DNA from: CAVSWN01 sp046728115
Lineage (GTDB): Bacteria; Acidobacteriota; Vicinamibacteria; Vicinamibacterales; CAVVIG01
Reading direction: 5' to 3'
Length of the DNA: 6,943 bases
NCBI GenBank assembly: GCA_046728115.1
Contig: JBKPDW010000525.1
Location: forward strand, 1-6,943
Positions 1 to 6,352 of this stretch are shown piece by piece. The position numbers and the translations under genes were made by a program. The notes beneath the pieces are model-generated. The model was not told where the DNA came from. It was given only the letters and a program-made list of their open reading frames with translations, and did no database searches. Positions within the stretch are counted from its first letter, which is position 1; each line of letters starts with the position of its first letter.

Positions 1-4
1 CGCG

Positions 5-30
5 GGTTCGAAACCTGAGCCTTTCGAACC
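5..30. repeat. Perfect 9-bp inverted repeat (stem-loop)
   Basis: GGTTCGAAA at 5-13 is matched by its exact reverse complement TTTCGAACC at 22-30, separated by an 8-nt loop. Further CGAACCT-like units follow at 25-31 and 33-39. There is no T-run after the stem, so this is not a convincing intrinsic terminator. It may be an operator-like or mRNA stem-loop element upstream of the first gene, or the end of an element lying to the left of the window. The TTCGAAA core resembles a tRNA T-loop, but no acceptor stem or CCA follows. Confidence 0.45.
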
Positions 31-64
31 TGCGAACCTTGAGTCCGTGGTACGTTTTCGCGCC

Positions 65-646
65 ATGCCCTCCGCTATCGACGTTTCCTCCATCGTCGGA
101 TTGATTGCCGTCGGCATCCTGACCGCAAACATCCTCCTCGGCCTGTTGATCTCCACCGGCTACAATCCCCTGCGGCGCTGGCCTCGTCGGCATATCAAAC
201 TCTTCCGGCTGCACAACTGGACCGGTTACACCGCGCTTGCTGCAGCAGTCCTGCATCCGTCGATTCTGCTGTTTTCGTCAACGGACCGTTTTGGTCTCTT
301 CGACATCCTCGCGCCACTGTCATCACCCAAACAGCCGAGCATCAACACGCTCGGCGCGCTCGCCCTGTATCTGGTGGCGTTCGCCGTCACGACGTCGTAC
401 TTTCGCCGGCTTTTCGGATTTCGGCGATGGAAACAGCTGCACTACACCACCTACGCGGCCGCGGCAGTGTTCTACCTGCATGGCACCCTCTCGGATCCGC
501 TGCTTCAGAATCGGCCAGTCGACTGGGTTGACGCGGAGAAGGTGTATGTGGAGGGCTGCGGCGCGCTGGTCTTGATTGCGACGGTATTTCGCTATCGGCA
601 CGCGCTCAGGAAGAGGCGCGCGAACGCCGTCAGCGCTGCAGCATAG
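65..646 (+). CDS. Ferric reductase-like transmembrane haem protein (stand-alone membrane domain)
   Basis: This is an integral membrane protein of 193 residues from the ATG at 65. An in-frame GTG at 47 would add six residues, and neither start has a clear Shine-Dalgarno. It has about five hydrophobic segments. Numbered from the GTG, histidines 56 and 70 (RLHNW and VLHPS) and 132 and 145 (QLHYT and YLHGT) make the H-x13-H and H-x12-H pairs that hold two b-type haems across the membrane in the ferric reductase/NADPH oxidase/MsrQ (YedZ) superfamily. No FAD- or NAD(P)H-binding domain follows, so by family analogy it would pass electrons from quinol or a separate flavoprotein partner to a periplasmic acceptor. 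No MsrP-like molybdopterin partner is visible in the window. The C-terminus is basic (RKRRA), consistent with a cytoplasmic tail. The gene ends inside the convergent nucleosidase gene, with a 17-bp overlap. The membrane haem domain is well supported; the physiological acceptor is unknown. Confidence 0.82.
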   Translation: MPSAIDVSSIVGLIAVGILTANILLGLLISTGYNPLRRWPRRHIKLFRLHNWTGYTALAAAVLHPSILLFSSTDRFGLFDILAPLSSPKQPSINTLGALALYLVAFAVTTSYFRRLFGFRRWKQLHYTTYAAAAVFYLHGTLSDPLLQNRPVDWVDAEKVYVEGCGALVLIATVFRYRHALRKRRANAVSAAA

Positions 647-1472
647 CGATGCGCGCCTTCAGGACCTCGTAGGCGAAGTCTTCGCACGCTTCGCTGGTCT
701 TCGGATTGTAGGCAACGCCGTTCGTGATGTTGTCCGATACGACGCGGATGCCGAGAAACGGCACGTTCATGAACCCTGCGATCTGCGCCGCCGATGCCGT
801 TTCCATCTCCTCGACCGTTGACCCGTAAGCCTCGTGGAGGCGCGCGATGCGATCGAGCTCGTCGTTCCATACATCGCTCGACCCGATGACGCCCTCCACG
901 ACCCGCCCTTGCGTGTAACTCGACCTCGCGTTTCGAGCTGCCGACAGCAGCGACGGGTCGGCAGGAAAGCGAGCGGCCGTGCGCGCGTTGGGATCGTTGC
1001 CGGCGCTGCCTTCCGATGCCATCAGATTGAGTGGCGTCCAGTCGAGCGTGTTGCTTCCCGCTCCGACTGGCCTGAAGGGACTCCTGAATGCACCCAGGTT
1101 CACGGAACTGGCGCCGATGACGATGTCGTACAGCTGCAGCGTGGGATCGTGACCGCCGGCGGTTCCCTGGTTGATTATGGCCAGCGGATGGAAATGCTCG
1201 ACGGCCATCACCGTGGCTGCCGCGGCGTTCGACATCCCTTTCAGGGTCTTGGACACGACGACGGGGTAGCCGTCCAGCGTGCCACGCCAGAAGGTCCAAC
1301 CCGAGATGCGCTCCTCTTTGGCATTGTCGATGCGTCCCACGAGCTTCTCGACTTCGATTCGCATCGCGCCCTGCATGACAATCGGGCGTGGACCTGTCGA
1401 GGGAGTCGCGGCGCAACCTGCGGTGGTGATGACGAAGACGACTGCAACGACGCGCGCCCACTGTTGGGTCAT
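630..1472 (-). CDS. Lipoprotein-type MTA/SAH nucleosidase family protein (PNP/UDP superfamily)
   Basis: Family members cleave the N-glycosidic bond of 5'-methylthioadenosine and S-adenosylhomocysteine, releasing adenine. From the ATG at 1472 the product has 280 residues. The frame is open back to 1544, but 1472 is preferred because GAGG lies 5 nt upstream and the protein then starts with a lipoprotein signal: hydrophobic residues 8-16, then TTAGC with the lipobox Cys at 20. The nucleosidase domain follows. The motif GAMxxEV at 35-41 puts Glu40 where E. coli MTAN has Glu12. QGTAGG at 102-107 matches the ribose/purine-site glycine loop. EMETA at 222-226 gives the ribose-binding Glu224, and RVVSDN at 243-248 gives catalytic Asp247. 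All key residues are present, so activity is plausible. It is longer than the usual cytoplasmic enzyme (about 230 residues) because of the signal and an insert near 127-165. The predicted location, anchored outside the cytoplasm, is unusual for this enzyme. A related purine nucleoside hydrolase or phosphorylase specificity is possible. Confidence 0.85.
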   Translation of the reverse strand: MTQQWARVVAVVFVITTAGCAATPSTGPRPIVMQGAMRIEVEKLVGRIDNAKEERISGWTFWRGTLDGYPVVVSKTLKGMSNAAAATVMAVEHFHPLAIINQGTAGGHDPTLQLYDIVIGASSVNLGAFRSPFRPVGAGSNTLDWTPLNLMASEGSAGNDPNARTAARFPADPSLLSAARNARSSYTQGRVVEGVIGSSDVWNDELDRIARLHEAYGSTVEEMETASAAQIAGFMNVPFLGIRVVSDNITNGVAYNPKTSEACEDFAYEVLKARIAMLQR

Positions 1473-1607
1473 GACGGCCTCGATTAGATCTCTTGAAGGC
1501 GCGAGTTTATCGTACGACATCAGCGCACGAGACCAGCCGATCAACGCAGAGACCGCAAAGACCGCAACGAGCGAAACGGTTTTCTCTGTCTGAATCCGCT
1601 CCTTCGA
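1473..1607. other. Intergenic gap with a 9-bp degenerate tandem repeat
   Basis: This 135-bp gap lies between the symporter stop and the nucleosidase start. At 1545-1571 there are three head-to-tail 9-mers: CGCAGAGAC, CGCAAAGAC and CGCAACGAG. No convincing -35/-10 pair for the nucleosidase and no T-run hairpin terminator for the symporter were found, so the nucleosidase might be co-transcribed from upstream or use a non-consensus promoter. Confidence 0.4.
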
Positions 1608-3260
1608 TCATCTCCGTTCACCCGCTGCCAGAACACTGATCGCCATCCCGACCACAACGACGACAACGGCGCCGATCACGTTGTGCCACAAGAATTCAAT
1701 CCACGGAAGACGAAAGGCAACGTACAGGACCACCGCCATACCCGCAATCAGGCCCCAGAAGGCCCCGCGCGCCGTTGCGCGCCTGGTCAGAATGCCCAGC
1801 GTAAACACGCCGAGCAGGGAGCCATAGAAGAACGACCCGTACCGGTTGACCACTTCGATCAGCGATCCCTGATCCGCGGCTCTGATCGCGACGACGCATG
1901 CGAGCAGCCCCCAGCAGATCGTGGCGATCTTCGACACAGTGAGGTAATGGGAATCGGTGGCATGCTTCACGAAGTGGCGGCGATAGAAATCGATGATCGT
2001 CGCCGTCGCCAGCGCGTTCAGTTCGCCGCCGCTGGCGGACATCGCCGCGGCGAAAATGGCGGCGATCATCAACCCGACAAGGCCTATCGGCATCCGCGTC
2101 GTGATGAAGGTCGGGAATACATAGTTGACGTCGCTGTAGCTGCTGTCACCCGTCGCCTGCTGAACCAGCGTGATGGCATCCGCGCGGATGGCCTGTACCT
2201 TCGCATCGCTTGTGAGGAACGCCTCCCGATCGTTCCGGGAAGCCGCATCCTTTCTCACCGCGATGGCCCGCTCGAAATCCCGCTCGAGCGCGGCATATTG
2301 GGCCGCGCGCGGACCGGCGGCAATCTGCGCGTCGTACGCACGGTTGAAGAGCATCGGCGGCGTCTGAAACAGGTAATAGACGAACACCAGGACACCGCTG
2401 CCCAGCACCAGCAACTGCAGCGGAATCTTGACCCACGCGCTCATCAGCAGCGAGTGGCGCGCCTCGTCGATCGATTTCGCGGTGAGGTAGCGCTGAACCT
2501 GACTCTGATCGCAGCCGAAGTACGCCAGCATGAGGAACATGCCGCCGATCAAGCCCGACCACAGCGTGTACCTCTCGTGCAGGTCGAACTTGAAATCGAT
2601 CGCGCTTAGTCGACCAGTCGCGCCCGCCAGATGCAGCGCCTGACCGAGCCCGACGTTGCTCAGGATGTCGAACAACAGAATCGCCATCGCGATGGCCATG
2701 CTGGCGACCACTACGAACATCTGCTTGACGTCGGTCCACGCCACCGCCTGCACGCCGCCGAAGGTCGTGTACACGATCATCGGCACACAGATGACGAGCA
2801 CGGTCACCGGCAGCTTCCACCCGAGAATGGCCGACATCACGACGGCCGGAGCCGACAACGTGACCCCGAGCGAGAGCGCGCGGCCCAGCAGAAAGAGAAA
2901 ACTGGCAAGTGACCGCGTCCGGGCATCGAAGCGGCGCTCGAGATACTCGTACGCGGTGTATACGCGCGCGCGCGTGAAGAACGGCACCACGGTCAGCGAC
3001 AGGATGATCATCGCGAGCGGCAACCCGAAATAAAACTGGACGAACCGCAGGCCGCTGGCGTAACCGAGTCCTGTCGTGCCGGTCAGCGTGACGGCGCTCA
3101 GCTGCGTCGCCATCACGGTCAATCCGACGGCCCACCATGGCAGCGAGCGGTTCGCCAGGAAATAGCCGTCGACTTTGTCCGTGCCCTTCGACCGGCGCAG
3201 CCCGTCGACGACGATCCACCCGATGTAGGCGACGACAACGAGCCAGTCTAGGAGGCGCAT
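1608..3260 (-). CDS. Sodium:solute symporter (SSS/SGLT-PutP family)
   Basis: This is a 550-residue polytopic membrane protein with about 13 predicted helices and the LeuT fold expected of the SSS family, which couples Na+ entry to uptake of sugars, amino acids, carboxylates or sialic acids. Visible family features are: residues 51-55 (ATQLS) in the helix that supplies part of the Na2 sodium site; YTTFGGVQA at 164-172 before a WTD; CDQSQVQRYLTAKS at 250-263; AAAMSAS at 404-410, where Ser408 aligns with the sodium-site Ser of PutP; and residues 489-509, which fit the second SSS signature (GI, Arg494, Gly499-Ala500, Gly503, Gly507). A hydrophilic, helix-prone stretch of about 85 residues (300-385) sits between two helices and is predicted to be periplasmic. 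The start gives a typical short N-terminus before helix 1, although the Shine-Dalgarno is weak (GGA). It is the last gene of the lyase cluster, 99 bp after the small membrane ORF. The substrate cannot be read from sequence alone. Confidence 0.9.
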   Translation of the reverse strand: MRLLDWLVVVAYIGWIVVDGLRRSKGTDKVDGYFLANRSLPWWAVGLTVMATQLSAVTLTGTTGLGYASGLRFVQFYFGLPLAMIILSLTVVPFFTRARVYTAYEYLERRFDARTRSLASFLFLLGRALSLGVTLSAPAVVMSAILGWKLPVTVLVICVPMIVYTTFGGVQAVAWTDVKQMFVVVASMAIAMAILLFDILSNVGLGQALHLAGATGRLSAIDFKFDLHERYTLWSGLIGGMFLMLAYFGCDQSQVQRYLTAKSIDEARHSLLMSAWVKIPLQLLVLGSGVLVFVYYLFQTPPMLFNRAYDAQIAAGPRAAQYAALERDFERAIAVRKDAASRNDREAFLTSDAKVQAIRADAITLVQQATGDSSYSDVNYVFPTFITTRMPIGLVGLMIAAIFAAAMSASGGELNALATATIIDFYRRHFVKHATDSHYLTVSKIATICWGLLACVVAIRAADQGSLIEVVNRYGSFFYGSLLGVFTLGILTRRATARGAFWGLIAGMAVVLYVAFRLPWIEFLWHNVIGAVVVVVVGMAISVLAAGERR

Positions 3261-3293
3261 CGATGGTCCGTTCGACCGCCTTCGCCAAGGATC

Positions 3294-3331
3294 CGGCGTG
3301 TCACGCCGACGCTCGCGTCACACGCCCGAGC
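3294..3331. promoter_or_regulatory. Two adjacent palindromes upstream of the symporter
   Basis: CGGCGTG (3294-3300), a single central T, and CACGCCG (3302-3308) form a perfect 15-bp palindrome. Next to it, GCTCGCGT (3311-3318), CAC, ACGC (3322-3325), CC and GAGC (3328-3331) form a second stem with a 2-nt bulge. The centres, at 3301 and 3320, are 19 bp apart, close to two helical turns, and both cores resemble GCGTnnnACGC. They lie 34-71 bp before the symporter ATG. They could be a tandem operator or an mRNA stem-loop that tunes symporter expression. No T-run follows, so a terminator is unlikely. Confidence 0.4.
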
Positions 3332-3359
3332 GGAGACGGAAGACGGACACGACGCATGA

Positions 3360-3473
3360 TCACGAAAACACGCGGCCGAGTATCCACAGCGCGACAATGA
3401 TGACCGCTTCCACCACGACGACGCCGATGTAGGTGGGCGTCATGTCGCTATCGCCTTGGAGATCAGCGGTCAT
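3360..3473 (-). CDS. Small single-pass membrane protein between lyase and symporter
   Basis: This is a 37-codon ORF whose ATG (3473-3471) shares the ATGA tetranucleotide with the stop codon of the upstream lyase, the classic arrangement for translational coupling. A second ATG at 3443 would give a 27-residue protein preceded by AAGG about 10 nt upstream. From the second Met the sequence reads MTPTYIGVVVVEAV and then IIVALWILGRVFS: one uninterrupted hydrophobic helix with a single internal Glu and a terminal Arg, and no soluble domain. Codons are GC-ending, like the neighbours. It is followed, 99 bp on, by the symporter. Several secondary transporters have tiny single-helix accessory subunits encoded next to them (MetS with the NSS transporter MetP is one), so an accessory role for the symporter is a reasonable inference. 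No homologue was recognised from memory. Confidence 0.5.
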   Translation of the reverse strand: MTADLQGDSDMTPTYIGVVVVEAVIIVALWILGRVFS

Positions 3474-4924
3474 AGCGCCGCGCTGCGCTCGCCCAGCTGC
3501 TCTTGCGCCGTGGCGAGCGACTGGGTCACTGTCGACCACCAACCTTCGTCCGCTTCGAGGAGCCGGCGCGACACGGCCGAGGCGCGCGCCGTCTCTTCCG
3601 GCGCGGGGCCGCCAGGTGTTCGGCGGACCTCGACGAAATGTCGCGGACTCAGCGCGCGCGACAGTGCGGCCTCGGAAAGGGTAATCGGCGCGCCCAGAAT
3701 GCTCGCGGACACGTCGGTCAACAGTTCGGACAGCGGACGGGCCGGATCGCCATCGCGTGCGGCCATCAACCGCGCGGCAATCGTGTGCGCCGTCTTGAAC
3801 GGCACCTCCTTTTCCCGCGCGAGCGTGTCGGCCAGCTCCGTCAGCGTTGTCCATCCATCGGCGGCTCGCGCCTCGAGGCGCTGCGCGTCGAACTCCGCGC
3901 TGGTCATTGCGGCGGCCACGAGTTTCACGGCTCGCGTGGCATCGCGAAACATGGAGAAGACAAGTGGCTGCAGATCATCTTCCGTGTCGACGATGTCGCC
4001 AAAGGGTGTGTTGTGCACCGTGGTGATGATTGCCTGCGCCTGGCCGAGCGCCTTGCTGCCGATGGCGCGCGCGTGCTCGAGCGCGACCGGATTCCGCTTC
4101 TGCGGCATGATGCTGCTGCACTGCACGTAGCCGTCGCCAAGTCGCAGGTAGTTGAATTCCGCCGTGCACCACAGCAGGAGGTCCTGCACGAACCGACCGA
4201 CGCCGGTCAGCAGCACCGCCGCCGACGCCGTGCTTTCCAGCAGGTAATCCACGGTCGCGATGCTGCCGTACGTGTTGCCGGTCGGCCCGCAGAATCCCAA
4301 CAGCTCCGACGTGAGCTGCCGATCGATGGGAAACCCGGTTCCCGTGATCGCGCACGCGCCAAGCGGATTCTGATTCGTTCGTTCGTACGCACCTTTCAGG
4401 CGAATGGCATCGCGCTCGAGCTGCTCCACCATTGCAAGCATGTAGTGCGCGACAGTGGTGGGCTGTGCGCGCTGTGTGTGGGTGTGAACGGCCAGGATGG
4501 TATGCCGATGGCGATCCGCCAGATCCAGCAGTGATCGACGCAGCTCGAACGTGGCGCTGGCGAGGCCCAGGATGAATTCGCGCTGACGCATCCGGTACAT
4601 CGTCATGTCGATGTCGTTCCGAGACCGCGCCGTATGGAGGCGTCCGGCGGCGTCGTCGCCGCATGCCTCAATCAACAGGCGCTCGATATAGAAGAAGAGG
4701 TCCTCGCACGATCCGTCGTAGGTGGCGGAACGGATCTCGTCGAGGGGTACGGAATCGAGAGCGACGCGAATCTTGTGTGCATCCTGGCGAGAGACAATCC
4801 CCTGCGCCTCCAGCATGACCAGATGCGCGTAGTGAATCGACATCAGCGGCGAGAGGAAGAGCGCCTTGGCGTCTTCGAAGTTTTCATTCAACACGTACGT
4901 CACGTAATCGGGAGCAAAACTCAT
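3470..4924 (-). CDS. Argininosuccinate lyase family protein (aspartase/fumarase superfamily)
   Basis: Members eliminate fumarate from N-substituted aspartates; true ArgH makes arginine from argininosuccinate. A TTG at 4927 is in frame, but the ATG at 4924 is preferred, giving 484 residues against roughly 460 for typical ArgH. Counting from the TTG, visible motifs are HTARSRND at 98-105, THTQRAQP at 149-156 with the conserved catalytic-region His150, and the signature loop SSIMPQKRNP at 271-280 carrying the catalytic serine. A VPFKTAH motif lies at 375-381, and GGPAPE at 439-444 matches the GGTAP-type C-terminal motif of ArgH. The residue after SRND is Ile106, where canonical ArgH has Gln (SRNDQ), and the following residues also differ. 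This suggests a paralogue with an altered substrate, such as another N-substituted aspartate. No other arginine gene is nearby; it leads a cluster with a symporter. The superfamily is certain; calling it argH is not. Confidence 0.85.
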   Translation of the reverse strand: MSFAPDYVTYVLNENFEDAKALFLSPLMSIHYAHLVMLEAQGIVSRQDAHKIRVALDSVPLDEIRSATYDGSCEDLFFYIERLLIEACGDDAAGRLHTARSRNDIDMTMYRMRQREFILGLASATFELRRSLLDLADRHRHTILAVHTHTQRAQPTTVAHYMLAMVEQLERDAIRLKGAYERTNQNPLGACAITGTGFPIDRQLTSELLGFCGPTGNTYGSIATVDYLLESTASAAVLLTGVGRFVQDLLLWCTAEFNYLRLGDGYVQCSSIMPQKRNPVALEHARAIGSKALGQAQAIITTVHNTPFGDIVDTEDDLQPLVFSMFRDATRAVKLVAAAMTSAEFDAQRLEARAADGWTTLTELADTLAREKEVPFKTAHTIAARLMAARDGDPARPLSELLTDVSASILGAPITLSEAALSRALSPRHFVEVRRTPGGPAPEETARASAVSRRLLEADEGWWSTVTQSLATAQEQLGERSAAL

Positions 4925-4960
4925 CAAATCGGAGTATATCCCGACCTATAATTCGATGGG
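4925..4960. promoter_or_regulatory. Compact divergent promoter region between lyase and M20 peptidase
   Basis: Only 36 bp separate the two divergent start codons. On the plus strand a perfect TATAAT lies at 4947-4952, 8 nt before the peptidase ATG. On the minus strand TATACT lies at 4938-4933, 8 nt before the lyase ATG. With usual -10 to +1 spacing both transcripts would start 0-2 nt before their ATG, so both would be essentially leaderless, which agrees with the absence of a Shine-Dalgarno at either gene. No good -35 box is seen on either side (TCAAAT and TCCCAT at 17-bp spacing), so an activator may be needed. The two promoters overlap physically and would compete for polymerase. Confidence 0.55.
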
Positions 4961-6352
4961 ATGCGTCATCTATCTGCACTTGTCATCGCCGTCTCGCTCG
5001 CAGCCGCGACCGTTGCAGGGCAATCGGGACCGAACGAAGCGCGTGCGCAAGAAATCTTCAAACAGCTGATCGAAATCAACACAACGGACTCGGTCGGCAA
5101 CAATACGACGGCCGCCGAAGCGATGGCTGCACGACTGAAGGCCGCCGGCTTCGCCCCTTCCGATATCCAGGTTCTCGGTCCGGATCCGCGAAAAGGCAAC
5201 CTCGTCGCACGCTTCCACGGCAGCGGCGCGCGCAAACCGCTCCTGTTGCTGGCCCACCTCGACGTCGTCGAGGCCAGGCGCGAGGACTGGTCATTCGATC
5301 CGTTCACGTTCCTCGAAAAGGACGGTTACTTCTACGGTCGCGGAACGAGCGACGACAAGGCGATGGCGTCGCAATTCGTCGCCAATCTCATTCGGCTCAA
5401 GCAGGAGGGCTTCGTGCCTGATCGGGATCTGATCCTCGCGCTCACGTCCGACGAAGAAGGCGGATCGTTCAACGGCGTGGACTGGCTGGTCAAGAATCAC
5501 CGCGACCTCATCGATGCCGAGTACGCGATCAACGAGGGCGGCGGCGGCAACATCCGGAAGGGCAAGTACGTCACCAACGAAGTCCAGGCGAGCGAAAAAG
5601 TGTTTCAGGACTTCCGGCTCGAGGTGACGAACTCAGGCGGCCATAGCTCGCTGCCCGTGAAAGACAACGCGATCTATCACCTCTCGGAGGGCCTGGCCCG
5701 CCTTGCGAAATTCGATTTCCCGGTCGAGCTCAACGAAGTCACCCGCGCGTACTTCACGCGATCGGCCGATGCGGAGAGCGATCCGAAAGTGGCGGCCGAC
5801 ATGCGCGCCGTGAGCCGTTCGAGTCCCGATCCGGCTGCAGCCGCCCGCCTGTCGGCGGCACTGCCTTACTGGAACTCGTTGATACGGACCACTTGTGTGG
5901 CCACACGGCTCTCCGGCGGCCACGCGAACAACGCGCTGCCGCAGCTCGCCACGGCCAACGTGAACTGTCGAATCCTGCCAGGCGTCTCACCCGCTGCCGT
6001 GAAGAACACACTCGAGCAGGTGCTCGCGAACCCGAAGATCGCGGTCTCGTTCGTGGGCCAGGCCAATCCGAGCAAGCCGTCGCCCCTTCGCCCGGATGTG
6101 ATGAGCGCGGTCGAATCGCTGACGAAGGAGATGTTCCCTGGAGTGGTCGTCGTTCCGGTTATGAGCACCGGCGCGACCGATGGTTTGTACCTGCGCAACG
6201 GCGAGATTCCCACCTACGGCATCGATGGTACGTTTGGCGACATCGACGATGTGCGTGCGCATGGCCGTGACGAGCGCGTGGGTGTGAAACAGTTTTTCGA
6301 GGGGCTGGAGTTCCAGTATCGGCTCATCAAGGCTCTGGCCGGTCGCCCTTGA
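4961..6352 (+). CDS. Secreted M20 family zinc metallopeptidase/amidohydrolase
   Basis: This is a 463-residue exported di-zinc hydrolase. A Sec signal peptide covers residues 1-20, ending at AxAG-Q. Zinc and catalytic residues are in family order: AHLD at 98-101 (zinc ligand His99, supporting Asp101), GTSDDKA at 128-134 (bridging Asp131), SDEEGGS at 163-169 (general base Glu165 and ligand Glu166), NEGG at 191-194 (ligand Glu192), GGHSS at 226-230 in the lid/dimerisation region, and AHGRDE at 433-438 (ligand His434). The C-terminal half has the RTTC, NNALP and NCRILPG segments seen in the carboxypeptidase/PM20D1-like M20 branch, whose members act on dipeptides or N-acyl amino acids. All metal ligands are intact, so it should be active in the periplasm or outside the cell. 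It is divergent from the lyase/symporter cluster, a context that suggests joint use of an amino-acid-like nutrient. Its stop lies 26 bp inside the extended rhodanese gene on the other strand. Confidence 0.92.
   Translation: MRHLSALVIAVSLAAATVAGQSGPNEARAQEIFKQLIEINTTDSVGNNTTAAEAMAARLKAAGFAPSDIQVLGPDPRKGNLVARFHGSGARKPLLLLAHLDVVEARREDWSFDPFTFLEKDGYFYGRGTSDDKAMASQFVANLIRLKQEGFVPDRDLILALTSDEEGGSFNGVDWLVKNHRDLIDAEYAINEGGGGNIRKGKYVTNEVQASEKVFQDFRLEVTNSGGHSSLPVKDNAIYHLSEGLARLAKFDFPVELNEVTRAYFTRSADAESDPKVAADMRAVSRSSPDPAAAARLSAALPYWNSLIRTTCVATRLSGGHANNALPQLATANVNCRILPGVSPAAVKNTLEQVLANPKIAVSFVGQANPSKPSPLRPDVMSAVESLTKEMFPGVVVVPVMSTGATDGLYLRNGEIPTYGIDGTFGDIDDVRAHGRDERVGVKQFFEGLEFQYRLIKALAGRP

Noticed and set aside
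4..20. GGGTTCGAAACCT looks like a tRNA T-arm
   Set aside because: The outer stem pairs poorly, and no acceptor stem, CCA end or anticodon arm can be fitted. The segment is better explained as one arm of the 5-30 inverted repeat.
592..1461. 289-codon minus-strand open frame over the nucleosidase
   Set aside because: It is an Arg/His-rich shadow frame of a gene with clear MTAN motifs, and shows no recognisable domain.
1473..1544. N-terminal extension of the nucleosidase to the first in-frame ATG
   Set aside because: The ATG at 1472 has GAGG at good spacing and starts a lipoprotein signal. The extension would place 24 mostly polar residues ahead of it.
1575..1618. AACGG...CCGTT arms as a terminator for the symporter
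   Set aside because: The arms are only 5 bp, the loop is over 30 nt, and the structure overlaps the end of the coding region. It is not a credible hairpin terminator.
2146..3288. 380-codon minus-strand open frame over the symporter
   Set aside because: It is a shadow frame rich in Arg, with no hydrophobic segments, overlapping a clear 13-helix transporter.
3474..3854. Upstream extension of the small membrane ORF (open frame back to 3854, 164 codons)
   Set aside because: This portion lies antiparallel in frame terms within the well-supported lyase gene on the same strand, and encodes an Arg/Gly-rich composition typical of a GC-rich shadow frame. Only the part from the ATGA overlap is credible.
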